Of a stretch of 64,000 bases of DNA, positions 7,880-16,517 are shown in pieces; positions within the stretch are counted from its first letter, which is position 1; the number at the start of each line of letters is the position of its first letter. A model generated the notes under the pieces. That model saw only the letters and a list, made by a program, of their open reading frames with translations. It searched no databases and was not told the origin of the DNA. A program made the position numbers and the translations under genes. The DNA lies in NCBI RefSeq assembly GCF_002886255.1, contig NZ_KZ614149.1, positions 3,280,605 to 3,344,604 on the forward strand. Reading direction: 5' to 3'. The stretch is from Alteribacillus bidgolensis. Its GTDB lineage: Bacteria > Bacillota > Bacilli > Bacillales > Marinococcaceae.

Positions 7880-7955
7880 AAAAGTTTACCTTTGCTAAAA
7901 GAAGTATACTTTTTTATGACTAAACATTATAAGCAAAACTACTTCTGCAGCATCC
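7880..7955 (+). repeat. Terminator-linked repeat, degraded second copy
   Basis: AAAGTTTACCTTTGCTAAAA, GAAGTATAC and later GCAAAACTACTTCTGC match the left half and centre of the family; the right half is unrecognisable. Lies between copy one and metG. Confidence 0.5.
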
Positions 7956-8103
7956 ACCTTTAAAATCTTTTTTATTGACTCTATGAAAAACAGTTTTTTA
8001 ATATGTATGAATTTAAGCGTTCTGCTATTTTGGTTCTTAACTAAAGGAAGCACGCTTGGATTTTATTTAATAAAGAATGAATATAAATAAAGGAGGATTT
8101 ATA

Positions 8104-10101
8104 ATGGAAGAGGGACAAAAAACGTTTTATATTACAACACCTATTTATTATCCAAGTGATAAGCTCCATATCGGCCATGCATATACAACCGTAGCAGGGG
8201 ATGCAATGGCAAGATACAAACGTCTGCGTGGGTATGATGTAAGATATTTAACTGGTACCGACGAACACGGACAGAAAATTGAACGAAAAGCGAAAGATAA
8301 AGGAGTATCTCCTCAAACGTTTGTTGATGAAGTGGTAGCAGGCATTAAAAATTTATGGGATAAATTGGATATATCTTATGATGATTTTATTAGAACGACA
8401 GAGGAACGCCATAAAAAAATGGTCCAGCAAATTTTTGAAAAATTAAAAGACAATGGCGACATTTATCTTGATGAGTATGAAGGATGGTATTCCGTACCAG
8501 ATGAAACTTTTTATACAGAACTTCAACTTGAAGACCCTGAATATGATGAAAATGGAACAATAGTAGGTGGAAAAAGTCCAGAGAGTGGACACCCTGTTGA
8601 ATGGGTACGGGAAAAGTCATATTTTTTCCGTATGAGTAAATATGCAGATCGTTTGTTGAAATTTTATGAAGAAAACCCTGAATTCATTCAGCCGGAGTCC
8701 CGTAAAAATGAAATGATTAATAATTTTATCAAACCTGGACTAGAGGATCTTGCAGTCTCACGTACAGCATTTGAGTGGGGGATCTCTGTAAAAAGCGACC
8801 CCGAGCATGTCGTCTATGTTTGGATTGATGCGTTGTCAAACTATATTACAGCACTCGGGTACGGAAGTGAAAATGAAGACGCTTATTTAAAATATTGGCC
8901 TGCTGATGTACATTTGGTTGGAAAAGAGATTGTACGTTTTCATACGATATACTGGCCTATCATGCTGATGGCTCTTGATCTGCCTTTACCTAAAAAAGTA
9001 TTTGGTCACGGGTGGCTCTTAATGAAAGACGGAAAAATGTCAAAGTCAAAAGGTAATGTAGTAGATCCCATCCCGCTGATTAACCGATATGGACTTGATG
9101 CACTCCGTTATTATTTACTACGCGAAGTACCTTTTGGTTCAGATGGGGTTTTCACTCCCGAAGGCTTTGTCGACCGCTTAAATTATGATCTTGCTAATGA
9201 TTTAGGAAATCTGTTAAACCGTACTGTAGCAATGGTAAATAAATATTTTGACGGAGAATTACCAGCCTACCTTAAAGACGGCACGCCTTACGATGCCTCT
9301 CTCGTTGATTTAGTGTATGCTACTGTAAATAAAGTAGAAAATGCGATGGAAGATATGGAGTTCTCCGTAGCTCTAACCGCCATTTGGCAGTTAGTCAGCA
9401 GAACAAATAAATATATCGACGAAACACAGCCATGGATGCTGGCAAAAAATGAAGAGCAAAAGGAACAATTAGGAGCGGTTATGTACCATTTATCGGAATC
9501 TCTCCGTTATATTTCCATTATGATTCAGCCGTTTATGACAGACACTCCTCAAAAGATGTGGGAACAAATAGGGGTGCCGTCTTCCTTAACGAAGTGGGAA
9601 ACGATGCGTACTTTCGGTGAGCTGCATGAAGGAACCACTGTTGTTAAAAAAGGGAAACCGCTATTTCCTCGTCTGGAAGTAGAAGAGGAAGTAGCCAATA
9701 TTATTAAAGACATGGGTGGAACAGTAAAAACAGAAGAAGACCAGGAAAGTGACAAGAAACAAGAATCAGAAAAAAATCATAAAATCAATATAGACGATTT
9801 TTCAAAAGTAGAATTAAAAGTAGCGGAAGTGTTAGAAGCTGAACCTGTAAAGAAGACAGACAAACTGTTGAAAATACAACTTGATTTAGGAGATGAAAGA
9901 CGTCAAGTTGTGTCTGGCATCGCAGAACATTACACACCAGCCGACCTTAAAGGGAGAAAAGTAATCTGTGTATCAAACTTAAAACCAGTAAAATTACGGG
10001 GAGAGCTTTCACAAGGTATGATTCTTGCTGCCTCGAAAGGCAGTAAATTAACACTGGCAACTATTGATGCTAACCTTCCAAACGGTTCTGTTGTAAATTA
10101 A
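8104..10101 (+). CDS. metG: Methionyl-tRNA synthetase
   Basis: Charges tRNA-Met and initiator tRNA (metS in B. subtilis). 665 residues. Class Ia Rossmann core with HIGH at residues 22-25 and KMSKS at 311-315; the connective insertion reads YSVPDETFYTE, lacking the zinc cysteines, as in the zinc-free Bacillus type. C-terminal EMAP/Trbp111-like tRNA-binding domain begins near INIDDFSKVELKVAEVLEAE, joined by a charged linker rich in Lys and Glu. The ATG at 8104 sits 6 bases after AAAGGAGG (8090-8097); an ATG at 8077 lies upstream of that site and is rejected. Controlled by the T-box at 7450-7747. Confidence 0.97.
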   Translation: MEEGQKTFYITTPIYYPSDKLHIGHAYTTVAGDAMARYKRLRGYDVRYLTGTDEHGQKIERKAKDKGVSPQTFVDEVVAGIKNLWDKLDISYDDFIRTTEERHKKMVQQIFEKLKDNGDIYLDEYEGWYSVPDETFYTELQLEDPEYDENGTIVGGKSPESGHPVEWVREKSYFFRMSKYADRLLKFYEENPEFIQPESRKNEMINNFIKPGLEDLAVSRTAFEWGISVKSDPEHVVYVWIDALSNYITALGYGSENEDAYLKYWPADVHLVGKEIVRFHTIYWPIMLMALDLPLPKKVFGHGWLLMKDGKMSKSKGNVVDPIPLINRYGLDALRYYLLREVPFGSDGVFTPEGFVDRLNYDLANDLGNLLNRTVAMVNKYFDGELPAYLKDGTPYDASLVDLVYATVNKVENAMEDMEFSVALTAIWQLVSRTNKYIDETQPWMLAKNEEQKEQLGAVMYHLSESLRYISIMIQPFMTDTPQKMWEQIGVPSSLTKWETMRTFGELHEGTTVVKKGKPLFPRLEVEEEVANIIKDMGGTVKTEEDQESDKKQESEKNHKINIDDFSKVELKVAEVLEAEPVKKTDKLLKIQLDLGDERRQVVSGIAEHYTPADLKGRKVICVSNLKPVKLRGELSQGMILAASKGSKLTLATIDANLPNGSVVN

Positions 10102-10159
10102 TTAATGCAAGGAGTCGCCTCGGGAAATAATACCTCGGGGCGATTGTGTTATTAGACAG

Positions 10160-10192
10160 TTTCCTTGAAAAGGCGTTAAGCCAAGTTTTTCG
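10160..10192 (+). repeat. Terminator-linked repeat, right-half fragment
   Basis: AAAAGGCGTTAAGCCAAGTT then TTTCG: the GGC-GTTAA-GCC hairpin and T-run of the family's right half, between metG and tatD. No left half is seen. Confidence 0.5.
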
Positions 10193-10234
10193 AAAAAAAA
10201 AGTAGTTTTTGTTAATGTGAAAAGGAGGAAAATG

Positions 10235-11002
10235 ATGTTATTTGATACCCATGTTCATTTAAATATAGACCAATTTGAGGAAGATGTAGAAGATACTATA
10301 AATAGAGCAAAATCAGAAGGGGTGGAATGGATGACTGTGGTTGGGTTTGACCGGGAAACCATCCCTAAAGCTATGGAATTAGCAGAAACATATGATTTTA
10401 TTTATGCAGCAGTGGGCTGGCATCCTGTAGATGCTATTGATATGACGGAAGAAGACTTAAAGTGGTTAGAAGAATTGGCCGCTGACCCGAAGGTCGTTGC
10501 ACTCGGAGAAATGGGACTTGATTATCATTGGGATAAGTCGCCAAAAGAAGTACAAAAAGAAGTGTTTCGCAAACAAATTCATTTGGCTAAAAAAGTAAAT
10601 CTTCCTATTATTATTCATGACAGAGAAGCTCATCAAGATATAGTTGATATATTAAAAGAAGAAAATGCTGCGGAAACTGGGGGAATTATGCATTGCTTTG
10701 GCGGCAGCTTGGAAATTGCCAAAGAGTGTTTGAAAATGAATTTTTACATTTCATTTGGAGGGCCAGTAACGTTTAAAAATGCCAAAAAACCAAAAGAAGT
10801 TGCTAAAGAAATTCCAATGGATCGTCTTCTTGTAGAAACAGACAGTCCATTTTTGGCACCACATCCATACCGCGGCAAGCGTAATGAACCCGCTTATGTA
10901 AAATTAGTAGCGGAGAAAATTGCAGAATTGAAAGAGATTTCTTTTGAAACATTAGCAGAACAAACGACAGCAAATGCTAAAAAACTTTTCCGCATAAACT
11001 GA
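10235..11002 (+). CDS. tatD: TatD-family metal-dependent hydrolase (YabD)
   Basis: TIM-barrel amidohydrolase-superfamily nuclease; E. coli TatD is a 3'-5' DNA/RNA exonuclease. 255 residues. Metal ligands visible: H6 and H8 in MLFDTHVHLN, the glutamate in LGEMGLDYHW, H in IIIHDREAH, H in GIMHCFGGS, and the aspartate in LLVETDSPFLAPHPYRGK. Of several starts, ATG 10235 fits AAAGGAGG (10221-10228) and the family N-terminus; GTG 10217 lies upstream of that site. Confidence 0.93.
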   Translation: MLFDTHVHLNIDQFEEDVEDTINRAKSEGVEWMTVVGFDRETIPKAMELAETYDFIYAAVGWHPVDAIDMTEEDLKWLEELAADPKVVALGEMGLDYHWDKSPKEVQKEVFRKQIHLAKKVNLPIIIHDREAHQDIVDILKEENAAETGGIMHCFGGSLEIAKECLKMNFYISFGGPVTFKNAKKPKEVAKEIPMDRLLVETDSPFLAPHPYRGKRNEPAYVKLVAEKIAELKEISFETLAEQTTANAKKLFRIN

Positions 11003-11025
11003 CATTTTTCTTTGTCAGTTTATGC
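10992..11025 (+). terminator. Hairpin at tatD 3' end
   Basis: Perfect 12-bp stem GCATAAACTGAC (10992-11003) / GTCAGTTTATGC (11014-11025) overlapping the stop codon. No U-tract follows, so termination is uncertain; it may protect the 3' end. Confidence 0.5.
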
Positions 11026-11158
11026 CAAATTGTATAAGACTTATTGTTTATTCGAAATCCTTCTATTCTTCTCTCCTTTTACATACAGTGCAGTGTCGAT
11101 AAGTTTTTCTTCTCTTTTTTTCTGCTATGGCAGATAATGAGGTAGGAAAATATGTGGA

Positions 11159-11187
11159 TTGACACGGGAGGTGGAAATCTCTATAAT
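11159..11187 (+). promoter_or_regulatory. Sigma-A promoter of yabE
   Basis: TTGACA (11159-11164), 17-bp spacer, TATAAT (11182-11187): both hexamers are consensus. The start point near 11194 leaves a roughly 20-base leader with AGAGGAGG. Confidence 0.85.
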
Positions 11188-11214
11188 GCTTAGCTTGTAG
11201 AGGAGGATTAGACC

Positions 11215-12417
11215 ATGAATTCAAAGCTGAATTCCTTTTTTTCAAGATTAACTACTGGAAAAAGGCTCGCCTTGGTCTTGGTAGCAATTCTTTTAATGAT
11301 TACTGCTGCGGTTTATCAAACAACCAAAGCAACGGTCACGATTGTAAAGGATGCTAAAGAGAACATTACCGTCACTACCCACGCAAAAACAGTGGGTGAA
11401 CTGCTAAACGAACAGGGGTTCAAAATGAAGGATGAAGATGATATAACTCCATCTCTTCAGGATCCTATTGCAGGAAATATGACAGTGGAATGGGCGCAGG
11501 CAAAGCAGATTTCCGTATCTAATAATGGGGAAGAAAAAGATGTATGGACGACAGCTGCCACTGTAGAAGAATTGGTAGATGAACAAGGTATTACACTAGA
11601 TAAAAATGATTACTTAAGCAAACATATAGACACGCCAATAGAAGAAGGAATGCAGGTAACATATGAGTCTGCTTTTCCAGTAAATGTAAAATATGATGGG
11701 GAAAAAGAGGAAATAATGACAACTTCGACTACGGTCGCTGACCTTTTAGAAGATGCCGGTGTAGAAGTTTCTGATGAAGACCGGATAGAGCCTGGTGAAG
11801 ATAAAGAAATCACCGGTAAAACAGATATTGAGGTCGTACGGGTGGAAAAGGTCACCGATGTAGTGGAAGAAGAAATAGATTATGCTACCGTTACCCGCCG
11901 TGATGATTCTCTGCCTAAGGGAGAAGAAGAGGTGGTGGAAGACGGTAAGAAAGGCATAATCGAGAAACGGTATGAAGTAGTCCTTGAAGATGGGGAAGAA
12001 GTTTCTCGGGAATTGATAGAAGAAAAACAAATTGAAGAAAGCGAAGATAAAGTAGTAGCTGTGGGGGCACGTGAACCTGCGGTTACAGCGTCTCGTGGTG
12101 GATCAGGGAATAATCCATCTTCAAATGGACGTACAATTTCTATGCAGGCAACAGCTTACACAGCTAATTGTTCAGGTTGTACGGGAGTTACTGCAACCGG
12201 AGTTAATTTGAACAACAGCCCTAACAAAAAAGTGGTTGCAGTTGATCCGTCTGTCATCCCGCTAGGTTCACGCGTATACGTGGAAGGCTATGGAGAAGCG
12301 GTAGCTGCTGATACAGGCGGGGCTATTAAAGGAAATAAAATCGATCTGCATGTTCCTAGTAAAGCAGAAGCAGGAAGATTTGGAAGGCAGACGGTAGAAG
12401 TAACTATTCTAGATTAA
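11215..12417 (+). CDS. yabE: Cell-wall-binding protein YabE (DUF348/G5/3D domains), RpfB/Sps-like
   Basis: Secreted or membrane-anchored envelope protein of 400 residues, probably a peptidoglycan-acting factor related to resuscitation-promoting proteins. A signal/anchor helix spans about residues 17-34. Three DUF348 repeats follow (about 40-85, 98-140, 155-200), then a G5 domain (about 205-285), a Gly/Ser/Asn linker, and a C-terminal 3D domain (about 308-400) with its aspartates in AADTGGAIKG (D366) and KIDLHV (D377), the MltA/EXPB-like lytic fold. Strong own promoter. Catalysis is inferred from the 3D domain, not shown. Confidence 0.92.
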   Translation: MNSKLNSFFSRLTTGKRLALVLVAILLMITAAVYQTTKATVTIVKDAKENITVTTHAKTVGELLNEQGFKMKDEDDITPSLQDPIAGNMTVEWAQAKQISVSNNGEEKDVWTTAATVEELVDEQGITLDKNDYLSKHIDTPIEEGMQVTYESAFPVNVKYDGEKEEIMTTSTTVADLLEDAGVEVSDEDRIEPGEDKEITGKTDIEVVRVEKVTDVVEEEIDYATVTRRDDSLPKGEEEVVEDGKKGIIEKRYEVVLEDGEEVSRELIEEKQIEESEDKVVAVGAREPAVTASRGGSGNNPSSNGRTISMQATAYTANCSGCTGVTATGVNLNNSPNKKVVAVDPSVIPLGSRVYVEGYGEAVAADTGGAIKGNKIDLHVPSKAEAGRFGRQTVEVTILD

Positions 12418-12436
12418 CGAATAAAAAGAGTTTTAG

Positions 12437-12472
12437 GCGTGATACAGACTCGAAATCTGTATTACGCTTTTT
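12437..12472 (+). terminator. Intrinsic terminator after yabE
   Basis: 12-bp stem GCGTGATACAGA (12437-12448) / TCTGTATTACGC (12456-12467) with one G-T pair, then TTTTT. Confidence 0.88.
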
Positions 12473-12514
12473 AATTATATTGCAAATAGCGCGTCCCGCG
12501 TCCTGTGCGTCTTT

Positions 12515-12551
12515 ATTAGAAGTTGCTTTATCTTAGCTGAATTTCCTCTTT
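12515..12551 (+). repeat. Second repeat family, copy 1
   Basis: ATTAGAAGTTGCTTTATCTT and AGCTGAATTTCCTCTTT closely match the segment at 34601-34640. The rest of the 12473-12734 gap shows only AT-rich DNA and a weak hairpin at AACGGTTTTTATACCGTT just before rnmV. Confidence 0.4.
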
Positions 12552-12734
12552 CAAGGCGCTTGTGAGTAGTGCAGAAGTTTTCTTTTCTCAGGGAAAAAGA
12601 ACTAGTATAATAAGGCAGAATAAGAAAAGAGCAAGCACTTTATTTGTTGCTTAATGTAACTTTCTTTCCAACCAACGTAATAAAAAAAAACGGTTTTTAT
12701 ACCGTTATACTCCTGCTGGGAGGCAGTATTTAAA

Positions 12735-13307
12735 ATGAAAATACAAGAGTGTATTGTAGTAGAGGGAAAAGATGACACGACTGCGGTGAAACGCGCATTA
12801 GAGGCGGATACAATAGAGACGAACGGATCAGCCATTGGAGAATCTGTACTAAAACGTATTGCGCTTGCACAAGAACGGCGGGGAGTAATTATTTTTACAG
12901 ATCCGGATGTACCTGGAGAGAGAATAAGAAGAATTGTAAGCAGAGAAGTACCGGGTTGTAAACATGCTTTTCTTACAAAAGAAAACGCACTTTCTGCCAA
13001 GAAAGATAATTTAGGCATTGAAAATGCTTCCGTTGAAGCGATAAGAAACGCTATTCTAAAGGTTAGAGAAGAGACGGTTTCAACGATAAAAAATAAACAC
13101 CCCGTTACCCGGCAAGATTTGATTGATGCTGGAATGATGGGCGGACAGGGTTCACAACATAGAAGAGAGCGAGCTGGGGAAATCTTAAACATTGGATATG
13201 CCAATGCTAAACAATTTTTAAAACGTTTAGTAATGTTTAATGTGGGACGGGATGAATTTGCTAAAGCTGTAAAAGAGGTTTTGGAGGAGGAAAACACCCG
13301 TGATTAA
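12735..13307 (+). CDS. rnmV: Ribonuclease M5
   Basis: Toprim-domain endonuclease that matures 5S rRNA on an L18-bound precursor; two candidate substrates (one 5S visible, one past the window) lie nearby. 190 residues. Toprim acidic residues: E10 in VVEGKDDTTAV and the DxD in IFTDPDVPGERIRR. A conserved C-terminal segment GMMGGQGSQHRRERAGEILN follows. ATG 12735 behind CTGGGAGGC. Overlaps rsmA by 8 bases, an old and conserved coupling. Confidence 0.95.
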   Translation: MKIQECIVVEGKDDTTAVKRALEADTIETNGSAIGESVLKRIALAQERRGVIIFTDPDVPGERIRRIVSREVPGCKHAFLTKENALSAKKDNLGIENASVEAIRNAILKVREETVSTIKNKHPVTRQDLIDAGMMGGQGSQHRRERAGEILNIGYANAKQFLKRLVMFNVGRDEFAKAVKEVLEEENTRD

Positions 13308-14184
13308 AAATATCGCTACTCCGGGCCGAACAAAGGAAATTCTTGAAAAACACGGGTTTTCCTTTAAAAAGAGCCTGGGTCAAAATTTTTTAATTGACGT
13401 AAACATTTTAAATCAAATTGCTGAGGCTGCCGGAATGAGTGAACAAGACGGTGTCATAGAAGTCGGTCCTGGTATAGGAGCCTTGACGGAACAATTTGCA
13501 AAAAGAGTGAAACAAGTAGAAGCATTTGAAATCGATGGACGTTTAATCCCTATTTTAGAAGACACACTTTCTCCATACACCAATGTTTCTATTCACCACG
13601 AAGATGTCTTGAAGGCAGACGTAAAAAAAGTTCTAAAGGAGAAACTGCAGACAGTAAAGGAGACAGCCGTAGTGGGTAATTTACCTTATTATGTCACTAC
13701 TCCGATACTAATGAAACTGCTAGAACAACGCTTGCCGGTCACTCGAATCGTCGTTATGATTCAAAAGGAAGTAGCAGATAGAATTGCTGCAAAACCTGGA
13801 TCTAAAGAGTACGGTTCTTTATCGATAGCGGTGCAATATTATTCAAAAGCAGCTACAGTGATGACCGTACCGAAAACAGTGTTTGTGCCAAGGCCAAATG
13901 TCGATTCAGCTGTACTGCGCTTAGAAATACGAGATAAAGCGCCAGTGGATGTAAAAGACGAACAATTTTTCTTTCAAGTAGTACGTGCTTCCTTTGCTCA
14001 GCGCAGAAAAACGATTTGGAACAATCTGCAGCATAATTTGTTGGGTAAAGAGAGAAAAAATCTTTTGGCTGATGCTTTAGAGCAAGCCGATATTGACCCG
14101 AAAAGAAGGGGAGAAACCCTGTCCATGGAAGAATTTGCTCATCTTAGCAATCAGCTTTATGAACGCATAACCGACATTTCTTAG
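13300..14184 (+). CDS. rsmA: 16S rRNA (adenine(1518)-N6/adenine(1519)-N6)-dimethyltransferase
   Basis: KsgA: dimethylates two adjacent adenines in the 3'-terminal hairpin of 16S rRNA. 294 residues. Opens with the family's KKSLGQNFLID; SAM motif I is EVGPGIGALTEQF; the catalytic NLPYYVTTPI is motif IV. The C-terminal helical domain has SFAQRRKTIWNNL. GTG start at 13300 lies inside rnmV behind GGAGGAGG. Confidence 0.96.
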   Translation: MIKNIATPGRTKEILEKHGFSFKKSLGQNFLIDVNILNQIAEAAGMSEQDGVIEVGPGIGALTEQFAKRVKQVEAFEIDGRLIPILEDTLSPYTNVSIHHEDVLKADVKKVLKEKLQTVKETAVVGNLPYYVTTPILMKLLEQRLPVTRIVVMIQKEVADRIAAKPGSKEYGSLSIAVQYYSKAATVMTVPKTVFVPRPNVDSAVLRLEIRDKAPVDVKDEQFFFQVVRASFAQRRKTIWNNLQHNLLGKERKNLLADALEQADIDPKRRGETLSMEEFAHLSNQLYERITDIS

Positions 14185-14203
14185 ATCCATATGAAAGGGC
14201 AAG

Positions 14204-14229
14204 GCTGTCATCTTTATGACAGCTTTTTT
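14204..14229 (+). terminator. Intrinsic terminator after rsmA
   Basis: 8-bp stem GCTGTCAT (14204-14211) / ATGACAGC (14216-14223), 4-base loop, TTTTTT to 14229. Confidence 0.92.
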
Positions 14230-14303
14230 GACTTTAGGAAAGTTTAACTTTGCTAAAGGATCAAAGTATAAGAAAAACTACGGTTTCCGCCATAGTTTTT
14301 CTA
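14230..14303 (+). repeat. Terminator-linked repeat, short-hairpin copy
   Basis: GACTTTAGGAAAGTTTAACT starts directly after the rsmA U-tract, then TTGCTAAAGGATCAAAGTAT. The right half is shortened to AAAAACTA / TAGTTTTT, a perfect 8-bp hairpin around a 12-base loop, ending TCTAAC. Confidence 0.85.
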
Positions 14304-14446
14304 ACGTTTTAAATGTTTAGTTTCTGCGCACAGCTCTCGGGCAGGAAAATCACCCTTTTTCAGAAAGTTATAATAAAATATATTCTGGTTGATATATTTA
14401 CATTAATCAGCAAGAAAAAAGGCATAAATGACCATTACTTAGCTGC

Positions 14447-14474
14447 ACAAAAGCCATCCTTATTTCATAATAAA
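14447..14474 (+). promoter_or_regulatory. Possible sigma-K promoter of yabG
   Basis: AC (14447-14448), 17 bases, then CATAATAAA (14466-14474), one mismatch from CATANNNTA. Homologous yabG is a sigma-K gene. The rest of 14304-14571 shows no gene. Confidence 0.35.
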
Positions 14475-14571
14475 AGTTTTTATACAAAAATGAGAATCCA
14501 TTAAGCTGCATTTCTTTGCACACATTTTTATTATTGGGAATAGGCTGTGACGAGAGAAGGGGGAGAAGCAG

Positions 14572-15456
14572 GTGGAACTTAAAGTAGGTGACCTCGTCGC
14601 ACGCTATTCCTATGACTGTGATATAGTTTTTCGAATAACAGCCATTGACCAGAATAAGGCAGAGCTTGCGGGAGAGGAGCTTCGCCTGGCCGCTGATGCA
14701 CCTCTAGAAGATCTAAAAAAAGTTGATGATGAAGAAAGAAGAACACATGAAAAAAATGCTCGAGAAAAAGAAGAGTGCAGCTATAGACTATTTCGTCAGG
14801 AAGCTCGTTTAATGAAAGAAAGAAATGAACATGAAGCAACAGAAGGTTATAAAGAAAAAGCTTCATACTTTGAGATGCGAGGCCGTGTTCTTCACCTTGA
14901 TGGTGATCCATACTATTTAGCAAAATGCACCGCCTTATATGAGCGGCTGGGAATTCCTGTATACGGTGTACACATACCTGAAAAGGAAATGCCCGATCAA
15001 ATAGCGTCATTACTGCACATGGTACGTCCGGATATTTTGGTCATCACAGGCCATGATGCTTTTATTCCTTCTAGAGGTGCAGAAAACGATTTAAAGGCTT
15101 ATAGACATTCGAAGGTTTTTGGACAGACGGTTAGAGAAGCAAGAAAGGTTGTCCCCCAGCTTGATCAGCTTATTATATTTGCTGGAGCTTGCCAGTCTTA
15201 TTTTGAATGGCTGTTAAAAGCTGGTTCAAATTTTGCCAGTTCCCCAGAACGTGTAAATATACATGCTCTCGACCCTGTGTATATTGCGGCCAAAGTCAGC
15301 TTAACTCCTTTTATGGATCGCATAGGAGTGCTGCAATTGATTCGCCACACCCTAACTGGTCAAGAAGGCTTAGGAGGACTCGAAACCAAAGGTGTCTTAC
15401 GTAAAGGGCTGCCATGGAAGGAAGACCATTCCTTCTCCAACGAAATCGATGAATAA
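14572..15456 (+). CDS. yabG: Sporulation-specific cysteine protease YabG
   Basis: Spore-coat maturation protease acting on coat proteins before Tgl crosslinking (known from B. subtilis). 294 residues, usual length. An N-terminal SH3-like strand region VGDLVARYSYDCDIVFRI is followed by a Glu/Lys-rich helix (residues about 50-100) and the protease domain, with ITGHDAF (His near 163) and FAGACQSYFEWLL (Cys near 211) as the probable catalytic pair. GTG start behind GAAGGGGGAG. Transcribed alone between two terminators. Confidence 0.93.
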   Translation: MELKVGDLVARYSYDCDIVFRITAIDQNKAELAGEELRLAADAPLEDLKKVDDEERRTHEKNAREKEECSYRLFRQEARLMKERNEHEATEGYKEKASYFEMRGRVLHLDGDPYYLAKCTALYERLGIPVYGVHIPEKEMPDQIASLLHMVRPDILVITGHDAFIPSRGAENDLKAYRHSKVFGQTVREARKVVPQLDQLIIFAGACQSYFEWLLKAGSNFASSPERVNIHALDPVYIAAKVSLTPFMDRIGVLQLIRHTLTGQEGLGGLETKGVLRKGLPWKEDHSFSNEIDE

Positions 15457-15466
15457 TACCAAAACA

Positions 15467-15495
15467 AGACCGGAAGCAGCCATTCCGGTCTTTTC
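15467..15495 (+). terminator. Intrinsic terminator after yabG
   Basis: 9-bp stem AGACCGGAA (15467-15475) / TTCCGGTCT (15483-15491), then TTTTC. Confidence 0.85.
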
Positions 15496-15610
15496 GTTTA
15501 CAATTGCATTTGCTTATAAGAAATTATTGTTTAAAGAAGGAATACGAAACCAAATTTAGCGTAAACTAAATATTGTGAGTTAAAATAATTTATGAATTCT
15601 TCAATAGTTA

Positions 15611-15640
15611 TTGACAATAAAACCATATCATTGATATAAT
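15611..15640 (+). promoter_or_regulatory. veg upstream promoter
   Basis: TTGACA (15611-15616), 18-bp spacer, TATAAT (15635-15640): consensus hexamers 42 bp upstream of a second promoter. Confidence 0.75.
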
Positions 15641-15652
15641 TAAAAATTTTAT

Positions 15653-15681
15653 TTGACATTTAAGAGTTAGGATGCTACAAT
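15653..15681 (+). promoter_or_regulatory. veg main promoter
   Basis: TTGACA (15653-15658), 17-bp spacer, TACAAT (15676-15681). The veg promoter of B. subtilis is a classic strong vegetative promoter; start point near 15688, short leader with GTGAGGTGGG. Confidence 0.85.
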
Positions 15682-15709
15682 AAAATATGAGTGAGGTGGG
15701 TCCGAAACC

Positions 15710-15961
15710 ATGGGAAAAACGCTGATAGAAATTAAAGAAGCACTGGATGCTAATGTCGGGAAAAAGGTTACAATCGTTGCTAATGGCGGACGTAAGAAAA
15801 CAATTGAACGCTCCGGCTTGCTTGAAGAAACTTATCCTTCTGTCTTTATTGTTAAATTAGACAAGGACAAGCATTCTGTCGAACGAATTTCTTACAGTTA
15901 CACAGATGTACTCACTAAGACAGTGCAGCTAACTATGTGTGAGGAAGAACTTCAAGCATAA
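15710..15961 (+). CDS. veg: Veg protein (biofilm formation stimulator)
   Basis: 83-residue cytoplasmic protein. It carries the family core GKKVTIVANGGRKKTIERSG and ETYPSVFIVKLD, an SH3-like beta barrel (DUF1021). In B. subtilis Veg stimulates biofilm gene expression by interfering with SinR. High expression is implied by two near-consensus promoters. Confidence 0.94.
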   Translation: MGKTLIEIKEALDANVGKKVTIVANGGRKKTIERSGLLEETYPSVFIVKLDKDKHSVERISYSYTDVLTKTVQLTMCEEELQA

Positions 15962-16106
15962 TAATCAATGGAAAATCGTTCATAAAGCAGTATAAATTGG
16001 CTTTCTGTTTATTGCGACAGGAAGCTATATTTATGTCTTTTAGAGAGCACTCTATACATATACCTGCGATGTTAGTACAATTCTTTCTTTTAAGGAGATG
16101 GACAAT

Positions 16107-16286
16107 TTGAGCCCAAGACGAGGTATAATGTCTAATGATTTAAAAGTAGAGATTGCAAAAGAGCTTGGCTTTTATGATACAGTGCAGAAGGAAGGCTGGG
16201 GAGGCATTAAATCCCGGGATGCGGGTAACATGGTCAAACGAGCCGTTCAAATTGCTGAAGAGAGTCTAGCCGAAAATAAAAAGTAA
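16107..16286 (+). CDS. sspF: Small acid-soluble spore protein SspF (alpha/beta-type-like)
   Basis: Spore DNA-binding protein of about 59 residues. Core features: VEIAKELGFYD, which contains the Glu-Ile-Ala GPR protease site, and the helix SRDAGNMVKRAVQIAEESL. TTG at 16107, eight bases after AAGGAGA (16092-16098), gives LSPRRGIMS, matching the short basic start of SspF; the ATG at 16098 overlaps the ribosome site and is less likely. Expected expression is in the forespore (sigma-G), though no clear sigma-G boxes were found. Confidence 0.92.
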   Translation: MSPRRGIMSNDLKVEIAKELGFYDTVQKEGWGGIKSRDAGNMVKRAVQIAEESLAENKK

Positions 16287-16311
16287 CAGCTGTAATCGCA
16301 GGTATTTAACG

Positions 16312-16345
16312 CTCCGGGGTTCCTACCCCGGAGTTTGCTTCTTTT
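16312..16345 (+). terminator. Intrinsic terminator after sspF
   Basis: GC-rich 9-bp stem CTCCGGGGT (16312-16320) / ACCCCGGAG (16325-16333) with a 4-base loop; the T-rich tail TTTGCTTCTTTT is interrupted. Confidence 0.8.
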
Positions 16346-16377
16346 ATCTAATAGTTAGGAATCATCTAAGGATTTTA

Positions 16378-16413
16378 CCAAAGGGACTTTTCAGCAAGTC
16401 AAGTTTTCTAATG
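16378..16413 (+). repeat. Terminator-linked repeat, right-half fragment
   Basis: CCAAAGGGACTTTTCAGCAA then GTCAAGTTTTCTAATG aligns with the right half at 19328-19361 (AAGGACTCGGCGATAAGTCG). Hairpin partly decayed. Confidence 0.55.
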
Positions 16414-16517
16414 TTCGAGCCTGTACATGAGAAGATATTTCGACTAAAATGTACAGAGATATTAACGACTTGAACGGTAAAAGAATGGTCGTGTAAGGAA
16501 GAGAAGGAGAATAAAAG

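Noticed and set aside
12602..13297. Minus-strand open frame of 231 codons opposite rnmV
   Set aside because: No ribosome site or recognisable protein; it is the complement of a clear rnmV gene.
14313..14504. 63-codon frame before yabG
   Set aside because: No ribosome site, begins in repeat sequence, no family resemblance.
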